Assembly (NCBI RefSeq): GCF_036417845.1
Contig: NC_089991.1
Span: 10,793,001-10,857,000, forward strand
Origin: Apteryx mantelli
Lineage: Eukaryota > Chordata > Aves > Apterygiformes > Apterygidae
Length of the DNA: 64,000 nucleotides
Direction: 5' to 3'
How positions within the stretch are numbered: position 1 is the first letter of the stretch; each line of letters opens with the position of its first letter. This document shows positions 26,261 through 36,800 of the stretch, one piece after another. A program made the translations under genes and the position numbers. The notes under the pieces were generated by a model that ran no database searches, was not told the DNA's origin, and saw only the letters and a list, made by a program, of their open reading frames with translations.

Positions 26261-27024
26261 GTCAGAAAGTGGGCAGGTGACTGGCTGTTTGCTTTTGCAC
26301 CTTTTCCTGATTAGTTCAAAGAACAATTTTCAGAAGTATATTCACTGTAATTTAACCACTAAGTGAAGTTACAGCTGATCTTTCAAATGCTGTTGTGCCT
26401 GCTTTTAAAAGATAATTAAAATGTAAGGTAAAAGTTTACAGATATATGTTATCTTTAGGCAAAATACACTCATTTGTGTTTTCTGTAATTTTCTTAAAAT
26501 GAAACACAGGCATGACATTACAACTCTCCCTTACAATTTGCTCTGGGTAGTACGCTGACAAGTATAACTGTAGTAGTGTAATTTTCCTACCACACAAGCA
26601 AGAAATACACATCAAGGATATATTATGGACTAACCATAATATCCAGGCACTCTGTTCATGTCCTTTAACTTGCAAAGAGATAGCGGACTGACTTTCATCT
26701 CTTCTGAGAAAAAAATCCCTCAGGACTAGTCATTCAAAATTCATGCTGAAAACAAGTTGATAGATAGATAGATAACAAAACTAAATGTATAATGAAACTG
26801 TCTGACAATCTTGATTATAAAATCACTTCCCTGGCTTCACTGTTTTCATTATATCCAGGGAGCTGTGATTCCTGTTCAATACCCTGCATAAGCAAGCAAC
26901 ATTTGAAGATGGTATTGCAACACTTGTTGACAAGTATGTTAAAACAGTTACTATTCTCCTGAGGCAGCTTTAATGCATACGATTCTTCTTTGGCTTTCTC
27001 TCAATTGACTTGATCTTTCTTTGG
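26261..27024. other. AT-rich intergenic spacer before the GC islet
   Basis: No gene or repeat was recognised other than the GATA run. It ends in a pyrimidine-rich stretch (26990-27025) directly left of the GC islet. Confidence 0.5.
26757..26774. repeat. GATA microsatellite
   Basis: About four units of GATA. Confidence 0.85.
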
Positions 27025-27180
27025 CAGCGGAGGCGAGGCTCCCGCACGTTATGCCCAGGCGGGCCGCACCGCCCTCCGCACGCCTCGCCCTGCTGTGCCG
27101 CTGCCAGCCCTGCCCGCGCAGGCCTGCGCGAGGGTGCGTGGCGTCCACCCGGCGCTCACGGAAGGCCGCGGGCACATCGC
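27025..27180. other. Isolated GC/CpG-rich islet upstream of the CLINT1 island
   Basis: About 155 bp of CpG-rich sequence sits between AT-rich flanks (the left one TA- and CT-rich, the right one leading to a TATAAAA at 27250). It is separated from the main island by about 175 bp of ordinary sequence. It could be a second promoter or a split part of the island. No convincing ORF, RNA gene or repeat was recognised in it. Confidence 0.5.
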
Positions 27181-27249
27181 GATCAGCAAACAAGAAGTCA
27201 TCGAGACAGAATTTTACTCTTAAATGAATTCCTCGTAATAAAAGCGAGG

Positions 27250-27256
27250 TATAAAA
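27250..27256 (+). promoter_or_regulatory. TATA-box-like TATAAAA between GC islet and CpG island
   Basis: TATAAAA sits in the context GAGGTATAAAACCG. If used on the + strand it would place a start near 27280, about 550 bp upstream of the CLINT1 ATG. AT-rich 7-mers of this sort also occur by chance, so this is only a candidate. Confidence 0.2.
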
Positions 27257-27524
27257 CCGTATTCTAGTCAGACGTGATTTTTATGTCTGTGTTTTGTGGT
27301 TTAACCAGCTATTTGGTTAGACCGCTCTCCCTCTGGTGTCTCTGTTGGCTGTGAGTCCAGACGTTAACCCGGCGTTGGACAGGGCTGCAGGGCGACGGCA
27401 GGCCGGGCCGGGCTGCGGCCCAGGCCCAGGCCCAGGCCGCGGAGGGCAGAAACCTCGGTCCCACCGCAGGGCGGAGCAGTGTTTAGTGGGCCCGAGCGAC
27501 CGGGCTAGGCCGGGCGGCCGCAGG

Positions 27525-27537
27525 ACTACGACTCCCA
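27525..27537 (+). promoter_or_regulatory. ZNF143/THAP11-type motif, copy 1 (exact ACTAYRNNNCCCR)
   Basis: ACTACGACTCCCA matches all fixed positions of the promoter motif ACTAYRNNNCCCR, bound in vertebrates by ZNF143 (Staf) together with THAP11/HCFC1. It is followed by GAAGGC, resembling the usual GCATGC-like tail. Confidence 0.6.
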
Positions 27538-27575
27538 GAAGGCCTTCCGCCGAGAGCCCGCGCTCTTCACTGGGG

Positions 27576-27588
27576 ACTAAACTTCCCA
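27576..27588 (+). promoter_or_regulatory. ZNF143/THAP11-type motif, copy 2 (one mismatch)
   Basis: ACTAAACTTCCCA differs from ACTAYRNNNCCCR only at the Y position, and it is followed by GCAGGC. It starts 51 bp after copy 1, in the same orientation. Confidence 0.5.
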
Positions 27589-27613
27589 GCAGGCTCCGCG
27601 CCCGACTGGCGTT

Positions 27614-27627
27614 CGGCTCCCAGCAGG
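27614..27627 (+). promoter_or_regulatory. ZNF143/THAP11-type half motif, copy 3
   Basis: Only the 3' half is kept (CTCCCAGCAGGC, shared with copy 2). The ACTA half has been lost or was never present. Its CCC lies 34 bp after that of copy 2. Confidence 0.35.
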
Positions 27628-27670
27628 CTTTGCGAGGCCAGCCCGGCCTCCCCGCCCGGCCGGCCGGGAA

Positions 27671-27683
27671 ACTACACATCCCA
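27671..27683 (+). promoter_or_regulatory. ZNF143/THAP11-type motif, copy 4 (exact ACTAYRNNNCCCR)
   Basis: ACTACACATCCCA matches all fixed positions and is followed by TCAGGC. It is the copy nearest the gene, 153 bp before the start codon, in the same orientation as the others. Confidence 0.6.
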
Positions 27684-27710
27684 TCAGGCCGCGCGGCAGG
27701 CGGCCCTCCA

Positions 27711-27718
27711 TTTCCGGG
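27711..27718 (-). promoter_or_regulatory. ETS/GABP-like site
   Basis: TTTCCGGG on the + strand reads CCCGGAAA on the other strand, containing the CCGGAA ETS core. Such sites are common close to start sites of TATA-less housekeeping promoters. It is placed between the motif array and the start codon. Confidence 0.4.
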
Positions 27719-27835
27719 AGTGGCGCCGCGTCCCTCGGTTGGCAGAGGCGGCGGCTGCCCGGAGCGCGGTGAGCGGGGCCTCTTGGGGCCGGCGGAGGGC
27801 AGCGAGGCCGGGGAGGTCTCCGCGCGGTCAGCGCC

Positions 27836-27876
27836 ATGCTCAACATGTGGAAAGTGCGGGAGCTGGTGGACAAGGC
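27836..27876 (+). CDS. CLINT1: CLINT1 coding exon 1 (start codon to residue 14, split)
   Basis: The exon encodes MLNMWKVRELVDK plus the first two bases of the Ala14 codon. The start context is gcgccATGc, with the favourable G at -3. A second in-frame Met is codon 4, but family conservation begins at the first ATG. The donor is GC|GTGAGT, a near-consensus site. The exon encodes the N-terminal segment that forms the start of the ENTH fold. Placing start codon and donor only 41 nt apart inside a CpG island matches a short first coding exon followed by a very long intron. Confidence 0.95.
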
Positions 27877-30800
27877 GTGAGTACGGCGGGGCGCGGGCGG
27901 GCGGGAGGGCTGGGCGGGGGGCCGGGGCGGCTCGAGCCCCCTCGGCGGGGCCCGCGCTCCCCCCGCAACATGGCCGCTGCCCTCCCCCGCCGAGGCGGCC
28001 GCCTCGCGCCCCCTCGGCGCCCGGCTGATCCCTCTTCCTCGCGCCGCTCCGCCCCGGCCCCTGCCCCCCTCGCCGGGGTGACTGTCCCGCGCGGCCCCTG
28101 CCCGCCCACCCGGCGCGGCTTTGGCCCCCCTGACAGCCAGCGCCTGCCCTCCGGGTGGTCTGTGGCCTTCCCCCTGTGGCTGGCGGCGTTCCCTTCTCTC
28201 TCCGGCTCCCCTGGGCCCTGCCAGGTCTTGGCAAGCTGCGCTGCTTCTTCTGGGCACCCCCTTCCCTGGCAGGGTCCCGGTGGGCGTGTGCCCGTTTTGG
28301 GACATGAGCCCTTAAAATCGGCTGCATCGGCTCCTGTCATGGCCACAAGGCTCCTTAGGAAGAAGCAGGAATATCGCACTAGAGAGAAGAAGGGGAGTCG
28401 GGAACCACCTGTACAGCAGTCAGTTTTCAGAGTGCTTCCAAAGTCACCACATTCTCTCTGAGTTTTTTTCCTCCTCCCTAAGGACAGGTCCCTGCTGCAA
28501 CCGTCATTGACTCACTACCCTTGGGCCTCTTAGAGGTGGAGCGTGGTAGAGGAGTGAAATACTCTATCCCAACCCTTAAACGTTTAAATAGCTCGGGTGT
28601 TTGCAAGCTTATTTCCTTGAGTAGAACCTCCTCCCACTGTAAACTCGACAGTGGTGGTAATAGTCGTGGTTATGGTGTTGCTTTGTGAGAACATGACATT
28701 ATTGTTTTGTTTCTCTGCCACCTTTTAATTTAAGGCATGAGAAGATTTTGATATGGTGGAGAAAAGAAAATGTTTTGCCCCCTTAAATAATCTTTAGTGG
28801 CAAATTCGGACCACTTTTCCCAGAGTTTGCGGACTTTTTAGAGGAATAACTGGCTGAAGTTATGTAGATGAGTATGTACCAGATCAGATTACGTGATCTA
28901 ATAGTTGTGCTGAGCCTTGGAAGTCAAGATGAGTCTTTCAAAATTGAGGTTCCATTTTGAACTTTTACTTCAGTTTCCCCAAACAATATTTAAACCTTTA
29001 TATAAAAGGTTAGTTTAAAGGCAACAAACTGAAGGGAAATGGTAACTTATTCATGATAGTCAAGTGTTTCTTTTGCTTGTGATGCTGTATACCTAACTGA
29101 GATTTTTCTAGGCCAGGAGTCAGAGATGACATTTAAAAACCACTGTGAGTAAGACTTCTCCCGAGGCAGTTGTTTACCTTTTTATTGTTAACAGCTTCTT
29201 ACAGAAAAAGTCAGCCTTTTCCTAAGTAGGATGGTAGCTTTAATAATGTTACAAGTTATATATAATAGGACAACCAGATCCCAGGCCTGTCTTGAATTCC
29301 AGGGTCTAAAAGGACATTTTCAGGGAAAGCAAGCTCTTCTAAGTTTTGCTTGTGTAATTTTATTTGGTTAGTATTAATGATTGATATAATATCGCTGCAC
29401 CCTATCACTATATTTAAAATATTTACTTTTAAAGATATTTCATAAGCTATTAAGTCAAACAGTGCATCAAAATCTGTATTGGAAAAGGCTTTCAATTTTT
29501 AAATCAAGCACAAGAAGTGAGTAATTTCAAATGATGGAAAAATGCTTTTGAACAGTCTTCAGTTTCAGAGAATAACATTATCCAAGGGAAGTGGACTGTA
29601 TAGTTAAAAAAAAAAAAAAAAAAGCCTGCAGAGTAAATAGCATTTAGAGGCATCAAAATCAATAGTCCCCTTGTGTTTGGTACAGATCTGTCATAATGTC
29701 TTCTGTCTTAAGGCCACGAGGTACAAAATTCTCTGTAGAAGAGGCTATGCACTGTTATTCTCCTCTTAAATAACTGCAGATGCTGTGGCAGGGACATGTT
29801 GAACTTTAATAAGAATGTCTCTTTCTTTCCTTAAAAAAAGGAATATGATTAAATAGTGGTTTTGAAAATGCAAATAACCTTACATTTCAAACTTTGATAG
29901 TTTGGGGGAGGGGAGGTGGTGGTGGTGTTAGCTCTACATCTTGGCTCTGTATTCAGCTGATGCTTATCATAGTACTTCAGCTTGCTCATCTGTTTTCAGT
30001 TTACCATTACTTGGGCTTTTAGGTGGCTGACAGCTTGGTTAGATCAGAGATGTGTCAAATTGGAGAACCTGTATTAAACAATTCTCAGATTCTTCAGTGT
30101 GTAAAAGTTCAGAAAGCCATGATATGATTAAGTCACTATTAAACTTTCTTAATGTCTGTGGGCTATTTGAACAAATATGTATTTTATTAAGAAGCAGAAA
30201 CAGTAAGTAAGCTATTAAAATCTTTAGAGTTTTAGAACCTAAAAATGTTAAGAAATAACTGCAAACTATGAAATAAAAATTCAGGTTTGTAGTTGATATT
30301 ACTTGAAGTTTTCAGTATTCATGCTTTCTTCAGTTTGATAGAAACTGAGCAATCAAGTTTAGTAGGTCAGTTCTGCTTCCCAATTCTCCCACACTAGAAT
30401 TACCACTATTACTTTTATTGTAGCATTTCCTAGAAATTCAAAGTATAGGTCAGCATCCTTTTCTTCATAAGATGTAGTTATTTGTAATAGAAAATCATAG
30501 CCCTTTTCTGTTTGAAATTTAGAAAGACTACATGTTAGAGTATTAGGTTTAGACTGTTCTACGATGTGACAAGATACTGTGATCTGTCTTGTTCTCCTTC
30601 TTTTTAACCTTGCTGTTCAATAGTTGATAATATAACTCCTCCCTCCTTTTCAGTTTTAAAGTGCCTTGATTAGAATTAGGTACAATTGAACAGTAATATC
30701 TCTCTTCTAATTGGATATTGTGAAGTAGTTTGGGACTTAAAACAAATGACTAATACAGCTTGTCTGTACCTAGTAAGAACTGTTTTTTCCTAAACTTTAT

Positions 30801-33800
30801 TCTTCTGGTTTCTAAACAAATGTCAAAAACTTCTTCTGCCCTCATTCTTCCCAGGTACTGCAAAGTGCACAAGCATTCTTCTTGTGTGGAATTAGACTGA
30901 GTTTCTGTCTGGCTAGCTTGTAGTTTAGGGGATAGAGATCTAAATTTTCTCATTTCTTCAGGAATAAATTCTGTATTTCATGTTATTTTATTATGTGAAT
31001 AAATTAACTTTAGAAGAGAGCTTTCCTTTCTTCTTCTTCTTTCTTCTTCTTTTTTTTTTTAAACATTCACTTGTATAGATTCTTTTTTGCCCACTAGATC
31101 AAAACAGAATTGGGAAGTGAACTATATAAATGCAGCCCTCTGTGATGAACTTGTACAGGCTGTAACAGTAAATTCTGTTTGAATGGCAGAGGTTTCTGAT
31201 GGCTCAAGAAAAATGTAGGGTGTTGTGCGATGCAGAGATGGTGAGTCAGGTGGTAGTTTTCAGTCACTGCTGAAGTAGTGTAGTAGACTTTTTGTTAAAT
31301 TCTGTGTTGCCATAGACTTAGGTTAGGTCAGCCGCAGAAATGCATAGCCAGTGTCGCTTAAATTGGCCACCTCCTGCGCAGCGCTTTTCTGATCTCATGA
31401 GCTGCATACCAAACTCTTCATATGACAGTGTGCCACATACTTCAGATAGCTGGTGGGAATGTGAGCTCTAAGAGTTTTGCAGGTGGGAAACACTGCTGTC
31501 CAGTGATCCCACTGCTTTTGCAGGATGAGTTTTGCAGCTTTGTCTCTTGGTGGCCAGGTAACAATGGTCCTAGAAGTCCTGGACATTCTGCTACCTCCTG
31601 CAGCAGGGGGTTCAGGTTACCTAGCCATCCATCCCTGCTCCTAAACAGCCCTGCTGCTGTGATGCAGCCTGAGGGTAAGCCTTGTATTTGAGCAGCTTGT
31701 GTGAGGCTTAAGAGTTGCAAGCTGGCCAGTCCTGAGTTCTGCAACCTTGGGAATGCATTTCTGGTGTACAAACAGTTTGTGACAGAAATGTCATGTTTTG
31801 GTTGATATAGGTGCATCTGTGTTTTGAATGTCAAACAGCGAAGGCCCCAACCAGGTATATCCCTCTTGTGTGATAATAGCTATGTTGGCAGAAGGTTTTG
31901 TAGTCCCTGAGATCTAGTTCTGGAGCCCTCGATACAGAAATCTAGAATATTGTGCAACTTGGAAACTTCCTTCTTTAATCTTGTTAGACAAGTACGTAGT
32001 GCTTTGTATTCTATGTAGAATTTTTAGGGATGTTTTTCTAAAGAAAGAGTAACTTTTGAAGAGGAAAACAAGAAATATTAAGAAACCCTGTTAAAATAAC
32101 TTTTAGCTTAGCTGCAGCATGAAGGTACTAACTTGGCCTTCTTGCCAGGTTCAAACTATAGGCAATCACATCTCTCCTTGGCTTTGTTGAATTCCCTTTT
32201 CCTCAAAGCAGAACCTGCTGTGATTCTTAGTTTATTTTCCTGAACGAACTACTATCGCAATGTTTCTGTACACTGTTAACCTAGCGCAGTGTTCTTATGC
32301 TGAAAGTAGAAGACAGTGTTTGTGCATACATAGTTAGCAAAGCTGTTTGGAATTCTCTTAGAAATAATTCCTCTGTCAGTAAAAGATGTTGTCATAACTT
32401 AATGTTTTGGCTAACTAGTTTCTGTCACAGATATGTAGGACATGCAGTAAGTAAGGTGGAGGGAAAAACTTAACCTTTAGACTCATGGAGATTAGATTAT
32501 TGCTTGTGTCACAAGGTGATGACTTTACAGCCGCTTTCTTTAAAATTTCATTACCATACTTAGCTTTTGTGACCTAGAGTATGAGAGATCTTATTCTAAG
32601 CACCTTCCACACATAGAAGAACAAAGAAATAGCCTAATTAAAAATTTGGTCAAGGTGACAGATGAGCGTGTATAAAGGACTGTAATCCAGATGCTCGTTT
32701 GAATTAGTTTAGGTGAGTGAAATAGTTGTAGCTGAGTTTTGGAGCTTCTCAGACATGTACCGAAGAGAGCCTGTGAATTTCTTGCCAGAGTTAAGAACAC
32801 GACAGCCACCCTACTGTTTTTACCTATCCCCTTCCAATTAAGTATGGTTAGGGTTAATTTGTCCCTATAGCTATGTCCTAACTGCTTTGCTGATACTGCT
32901 CTTGACCACACCTTTCTAGTGCCTGAGTATTTGTACTCCTGCATAAGGTAGAGTGGGGTTTGTGTTACAGAGCTATGTTTTCCTACATTTTGCCAGGTGA
33001 TGGATTGCCCAAATATTACATATTTTAAGCTATCTTGAAATGGATAGCAAGGTGTCTTTTCTCAGGTTAGAACTGATTGTAATGTTTATACACACATTAA
33101 ATGCTGGAAGCATTTATTACCCTTGAGAATCTGTTTTTTTTAAGTCGGGCAATAGGATCTTCTGTCAATTGTTCTGATATTATGTCTATGCAAGGAGGAG
33201 TTATTTTAATGTAAGTGAAAATGAAGGATTGAAGCTGCTATCATCAACTCCAATACAGCAGGCTAAAAGAAGTTCTTTTAGTCAAGAGAGTACGTTTTCC
33301 TTAGCTCATGCCATTAGAAGCACTGTAAAGAGAAGGGTGAATTCTTGGCAAAATATTGTGTGAATTACTGCTTTGGATAGTTATTGCAGATTCTAGTTGT
33401 TGCCTAAAGCATAGCAAGCAAGCTAATCCTTGCACTTTTGCTCAGGAGTAGAAGTTTCTGGATTACCCCTACTTCACAGATGTGAAAAAAGAAAATTGTC
33501 AAGTGAACCAAGTTACAAGAGTTGGTGACGATTAAGACTCTGGATTTGCTGGCTCCCGGACTCATGCTGCTGACTGGTAGCTCATGTTATGTCTGCATTG
33601 TATTTATTAATAATAGTAAATGCATACCAGTAATTTACCCTACAATTATGTGGCTTACACTTAACTTTCAGTTGCTTACTGCCTGTAGTGTGCTTATGTT
33701 TGACCAATATGTAAGTGGGATCCTACTTATCACTCGGCTGGGAATTTTAAATCGTCTTGCCCAGCTCCTTCCTTCTTTTTTTTCAACGTGCTTGTAATTG

Positions 33801-36800
33801 TACTTGTTTACCAGCAATTTTCTTTTGGTCCAGGGACCAAAAGTATCATATGGTTCGGCTTAGTAATAACAGGTATTATGGTAAATGATCTCTCATATGG
33901 TGTATCCAGCAAAAGGGTAAATAACTGTCTAATACTAGTCCGTTGCTATCTGACCTTACTGTAAACTCACTTGCTCCTGTTGCAGGATCATTTAGCTTTC
34001 TTTATATTAAAGATTTATTTTGGTTTGCATAAGCAAGATCTTCAGAGCAATAAGCACTTTCATCATTTTATGTAAGGGACAGTTAACCCTCACTGCATGA
34101 GTTATCCTCCTATTGCTGCTTAAGAGATGTCCTGCTGATAACTGCTCTAACAACAGCATTTTGTATCATTATTACGAGCAAGGTCATCATTATTATCTCC
34201 AGTCCTATAAGGACTTGTCCTCTGCTCAGTTATCAGGCAGTCTGAGAGAAGCAATACTCTTGGGAATGCAAAGGAAGACTATTTGAACATATCATTTGGT
34301 TCTGCAGTAGCGTATAGCTGTATCTACCAAGCCACTGCCGTAGCCCTTATTCCTTAGGGTGTTCCTGCTTCATTTAAAAACTTTTGAAAAGAGTTACTCT
34401 AACAATTTCTTTAAGAAGGAATAAAAATAATTGTAGTTTTTAGACCATGTAATTTAGTATCAGTGATAAGTATCTTTGAAATCATTATGCTCTGTTATCT
34501 CATGTACATAGATACACCATTCTCCTGTTTGAATATTCCACCAGCAGCATAATCAAAGTAAGCAAATACAACAAGCTGAAGTATATATCAAGAATTTGCA
34601 TAAGGTAATTGTGACCAAGTATACAGGCTTCATCAGTGCACTCCTTGAAGTGGTGCTTTTGTTTGAGCTCTTTCAAATGATTGTTCCCTTTTACATGCTA
34701 TAGAAAGTAACAATAGTTAGTATGAGTTACATAATGCTATTTAAGGCATTGGTCACATGCATTTTCAGGGGAACTAAATGATGTGTATCTTAGAATGTTT
34801 ATGTATTTGAAGTATTTTAGAAATATTTTGAAGTTTTGCATCACCTTGCCAGAAATAAAGCTAGACTTCTGCTTGATAAGTAAGTGAAGTTGGTCAAAGA
34901 TAAGGGCCGTGCCTACACCACTGTGTGCAGTTGTGGTCAGAAGGGTTAAAGGGCTCAACTCACAGATTTCTGCTAGTTTCTCTTGGTTGTGTTGCCAGTT
35001 ATGGTGTACTAGAAAATACTAGATTATTTCTTACCCCAGATATAATTACTTCCAAAGCATTGTGAAATACACCACTGTCTTCTCTCATCAGAGTTGCCTA
35101 TTTAATGATGCAACTGCAAGCATTACAGTGGTGGTCATAAAATGTAATCTTTGACATTATAATCTGATTCTTGAATTTCACTTATGCCTCCATTTAAAGT
35201 TTTAACTAAATTTCTGTATTTATGTGAAAGTGCTTAGCTTTTGTAAGAACAGAAATACTAGATATTGGAGAATGAATGAAGCTTTATGCCTTGTATGGTG
35301 GTAGGTTTAGAATATACAATGTGATGTTCCTTAGAAAAGTTGTATGCTTCATTTTGGACGACTTAAGTTTGGGACACAGTTTGTCCACAAACCGTAATAC
35401 AAGAAGTTCCATTTCAAGCTGGGAAACGCTGTGACTTCTATAACATACTTAAAGAAACTGGTTATTTTTTAAAATGTTCCAAATACTTTGCTTGAGTGTT
35501 GATGTAAAACCTCAACTTCCAATCTACTAGTGTGTGTTCTGAGCTAATATTAAGACAGTATTAAAAAATCTTGAGAATCCTTGACTTAAATGAGTGACTT
35601 TGGAAAAAGTAGGGCAACTACTCCCTTTAGTTGCTTTTTTTTCTAAAACAAAGATGTACATAGAATAAATCTCTGTTTAAAGTTCACTGCTTTACAGACT
35701 CTTTTTGTTTACATGCTTACTTCACTATTTTTTTTATTCATAATGCAAAACTAATACAGGGCAAGAAAAAGACTAAATTAGTAGCAAATGTACTGAGTGA
35801 ATAATGTATTCAGTTTTTCAATTGATTTTTATCCAGCTCCTTGTAGTGTGCCTCATCTTCCTGGCATAGGTCAAGTACAGACCCAGTTATAGACAAAGAT
35901 TGATAGCTGTTGTGGTCTTCAGCTTGGAGCATGAGCTTTATTTACCCACTCCATTAGGAATAAACAGCTGCAGTATAGCAGAAGTTTTATTTTAAGGATT
36001 AAGGATGCTCTGTAGTCTTTCTAAAGAGAACGGCATAACTCTTTCTTGAAGAAACAGTCCCTCTATTTTGCCTCTCTGAAAAGTGAGATCCAATTCTAGC
36101 CTGTGTATGTATATTTTTAAGATGCAAGAGTTTGTGAAGATAGGGTTGTATGAAACTATTAAAAAGCTGTTAGCTCACTGTTTCCAGAAAGCTGTTTAGG
36201 CTGTGGTTCTTTGAGTGTTTTTTTTTTGATAATGATATTAGATTAAATATTCATTATTTATTTATTCCTGCATCTTTTGCTATGAAGTATGGCAATCTGG
36301 GTTGCCATGCAGTGAACTGGTTAGAGGAACATCCCAGAAGGATTTCAGAAGGTTTTTTGTTTCTAAGTCAGATCAGTTCCCAGGTCTGGTTTACCATGCA
36401 GCTGCACATGGTGCAACTGAGGGAACAGCGTCAAGGTGGGAGAGGAGAGAGACTGCTGAAGCTGGCATAACTGGAGGACATAAGAACATATGTCTGAGTC
36501 TCCCCTCTTGGTTGCCCTGAAGTCTCAGACTGCCTCAGCAACACTGTTGCAAATATGAAAACACAGTCTGAGCTATGAAATCTTAGGTTACGGGTTTCAC
36601 AGTCAATGTAAGCGTAGGCTGATGCTGAAAGAGATTTCTCAGTCTTCCTTCTGCCACAGGCCGTGAATTTCCACTGCCTCCCTTTGGCTGGCACTAGCAT
36701 ACTTTCTGCTTGATCAGAGAATATCTCCCTCAGACTAACCAGTTGTTTTTGCCAATTTAGTCCTCGGCTGGATCAGTTCCCTGGTATAGTTGATTCCATG

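Larger units (their letters stand above)
27500..27835 (+). promoter_or_regulatory. CLINT1: CLINT1 CpG-island promoter and probable 5' UTR
   Basis: This is extremely GC- and CpG-rich DNA just before the CLINT1 start codon, with no TATA box close by. It holds several ACTACA..CCCA-type motifs (27525-27688) and an ETS-like TTTCCGGG at 27711-27718. The transcription start cannot be read from sequence. Motif placement suggests it lies somewhere around 27690-27780, which would give a short 5' UTR. No ATG lies between 27700 and the CLINT1 start, so upstream ORFs are unlikely in a transcript starting there. Confidence 0.75.
27355..28330. other. CpG island spanning the CLINT1 promoter, exon 1 and first 450 bp of intron 1
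   Basis: A sharp switch from AT-rich flanks to very GC-rich, CpG-dense sequence begins near 27355 and fades by about 28330. It covers the promoter, coding exon 1 and the start of intron 1. It includes a period-6 CCCAGG tandem run at 27417-27442. Long open frames on both strands here are a by-product of GC richness and have low-complexity Arg/Pro/Gly/Ala translations. Confidence 0.9.

Noticed and set aside
27317..28461. Long overlapping ORFs (up to 336 codons) on both strands across the CpG island
   Set aside because: They have Arg/Pro/Gly/Ala-rich translations with no domain. Stop codons are rare simply because the DNA is GC-rich, and the ORFs run over the CLINT1 promoter and exon 1.
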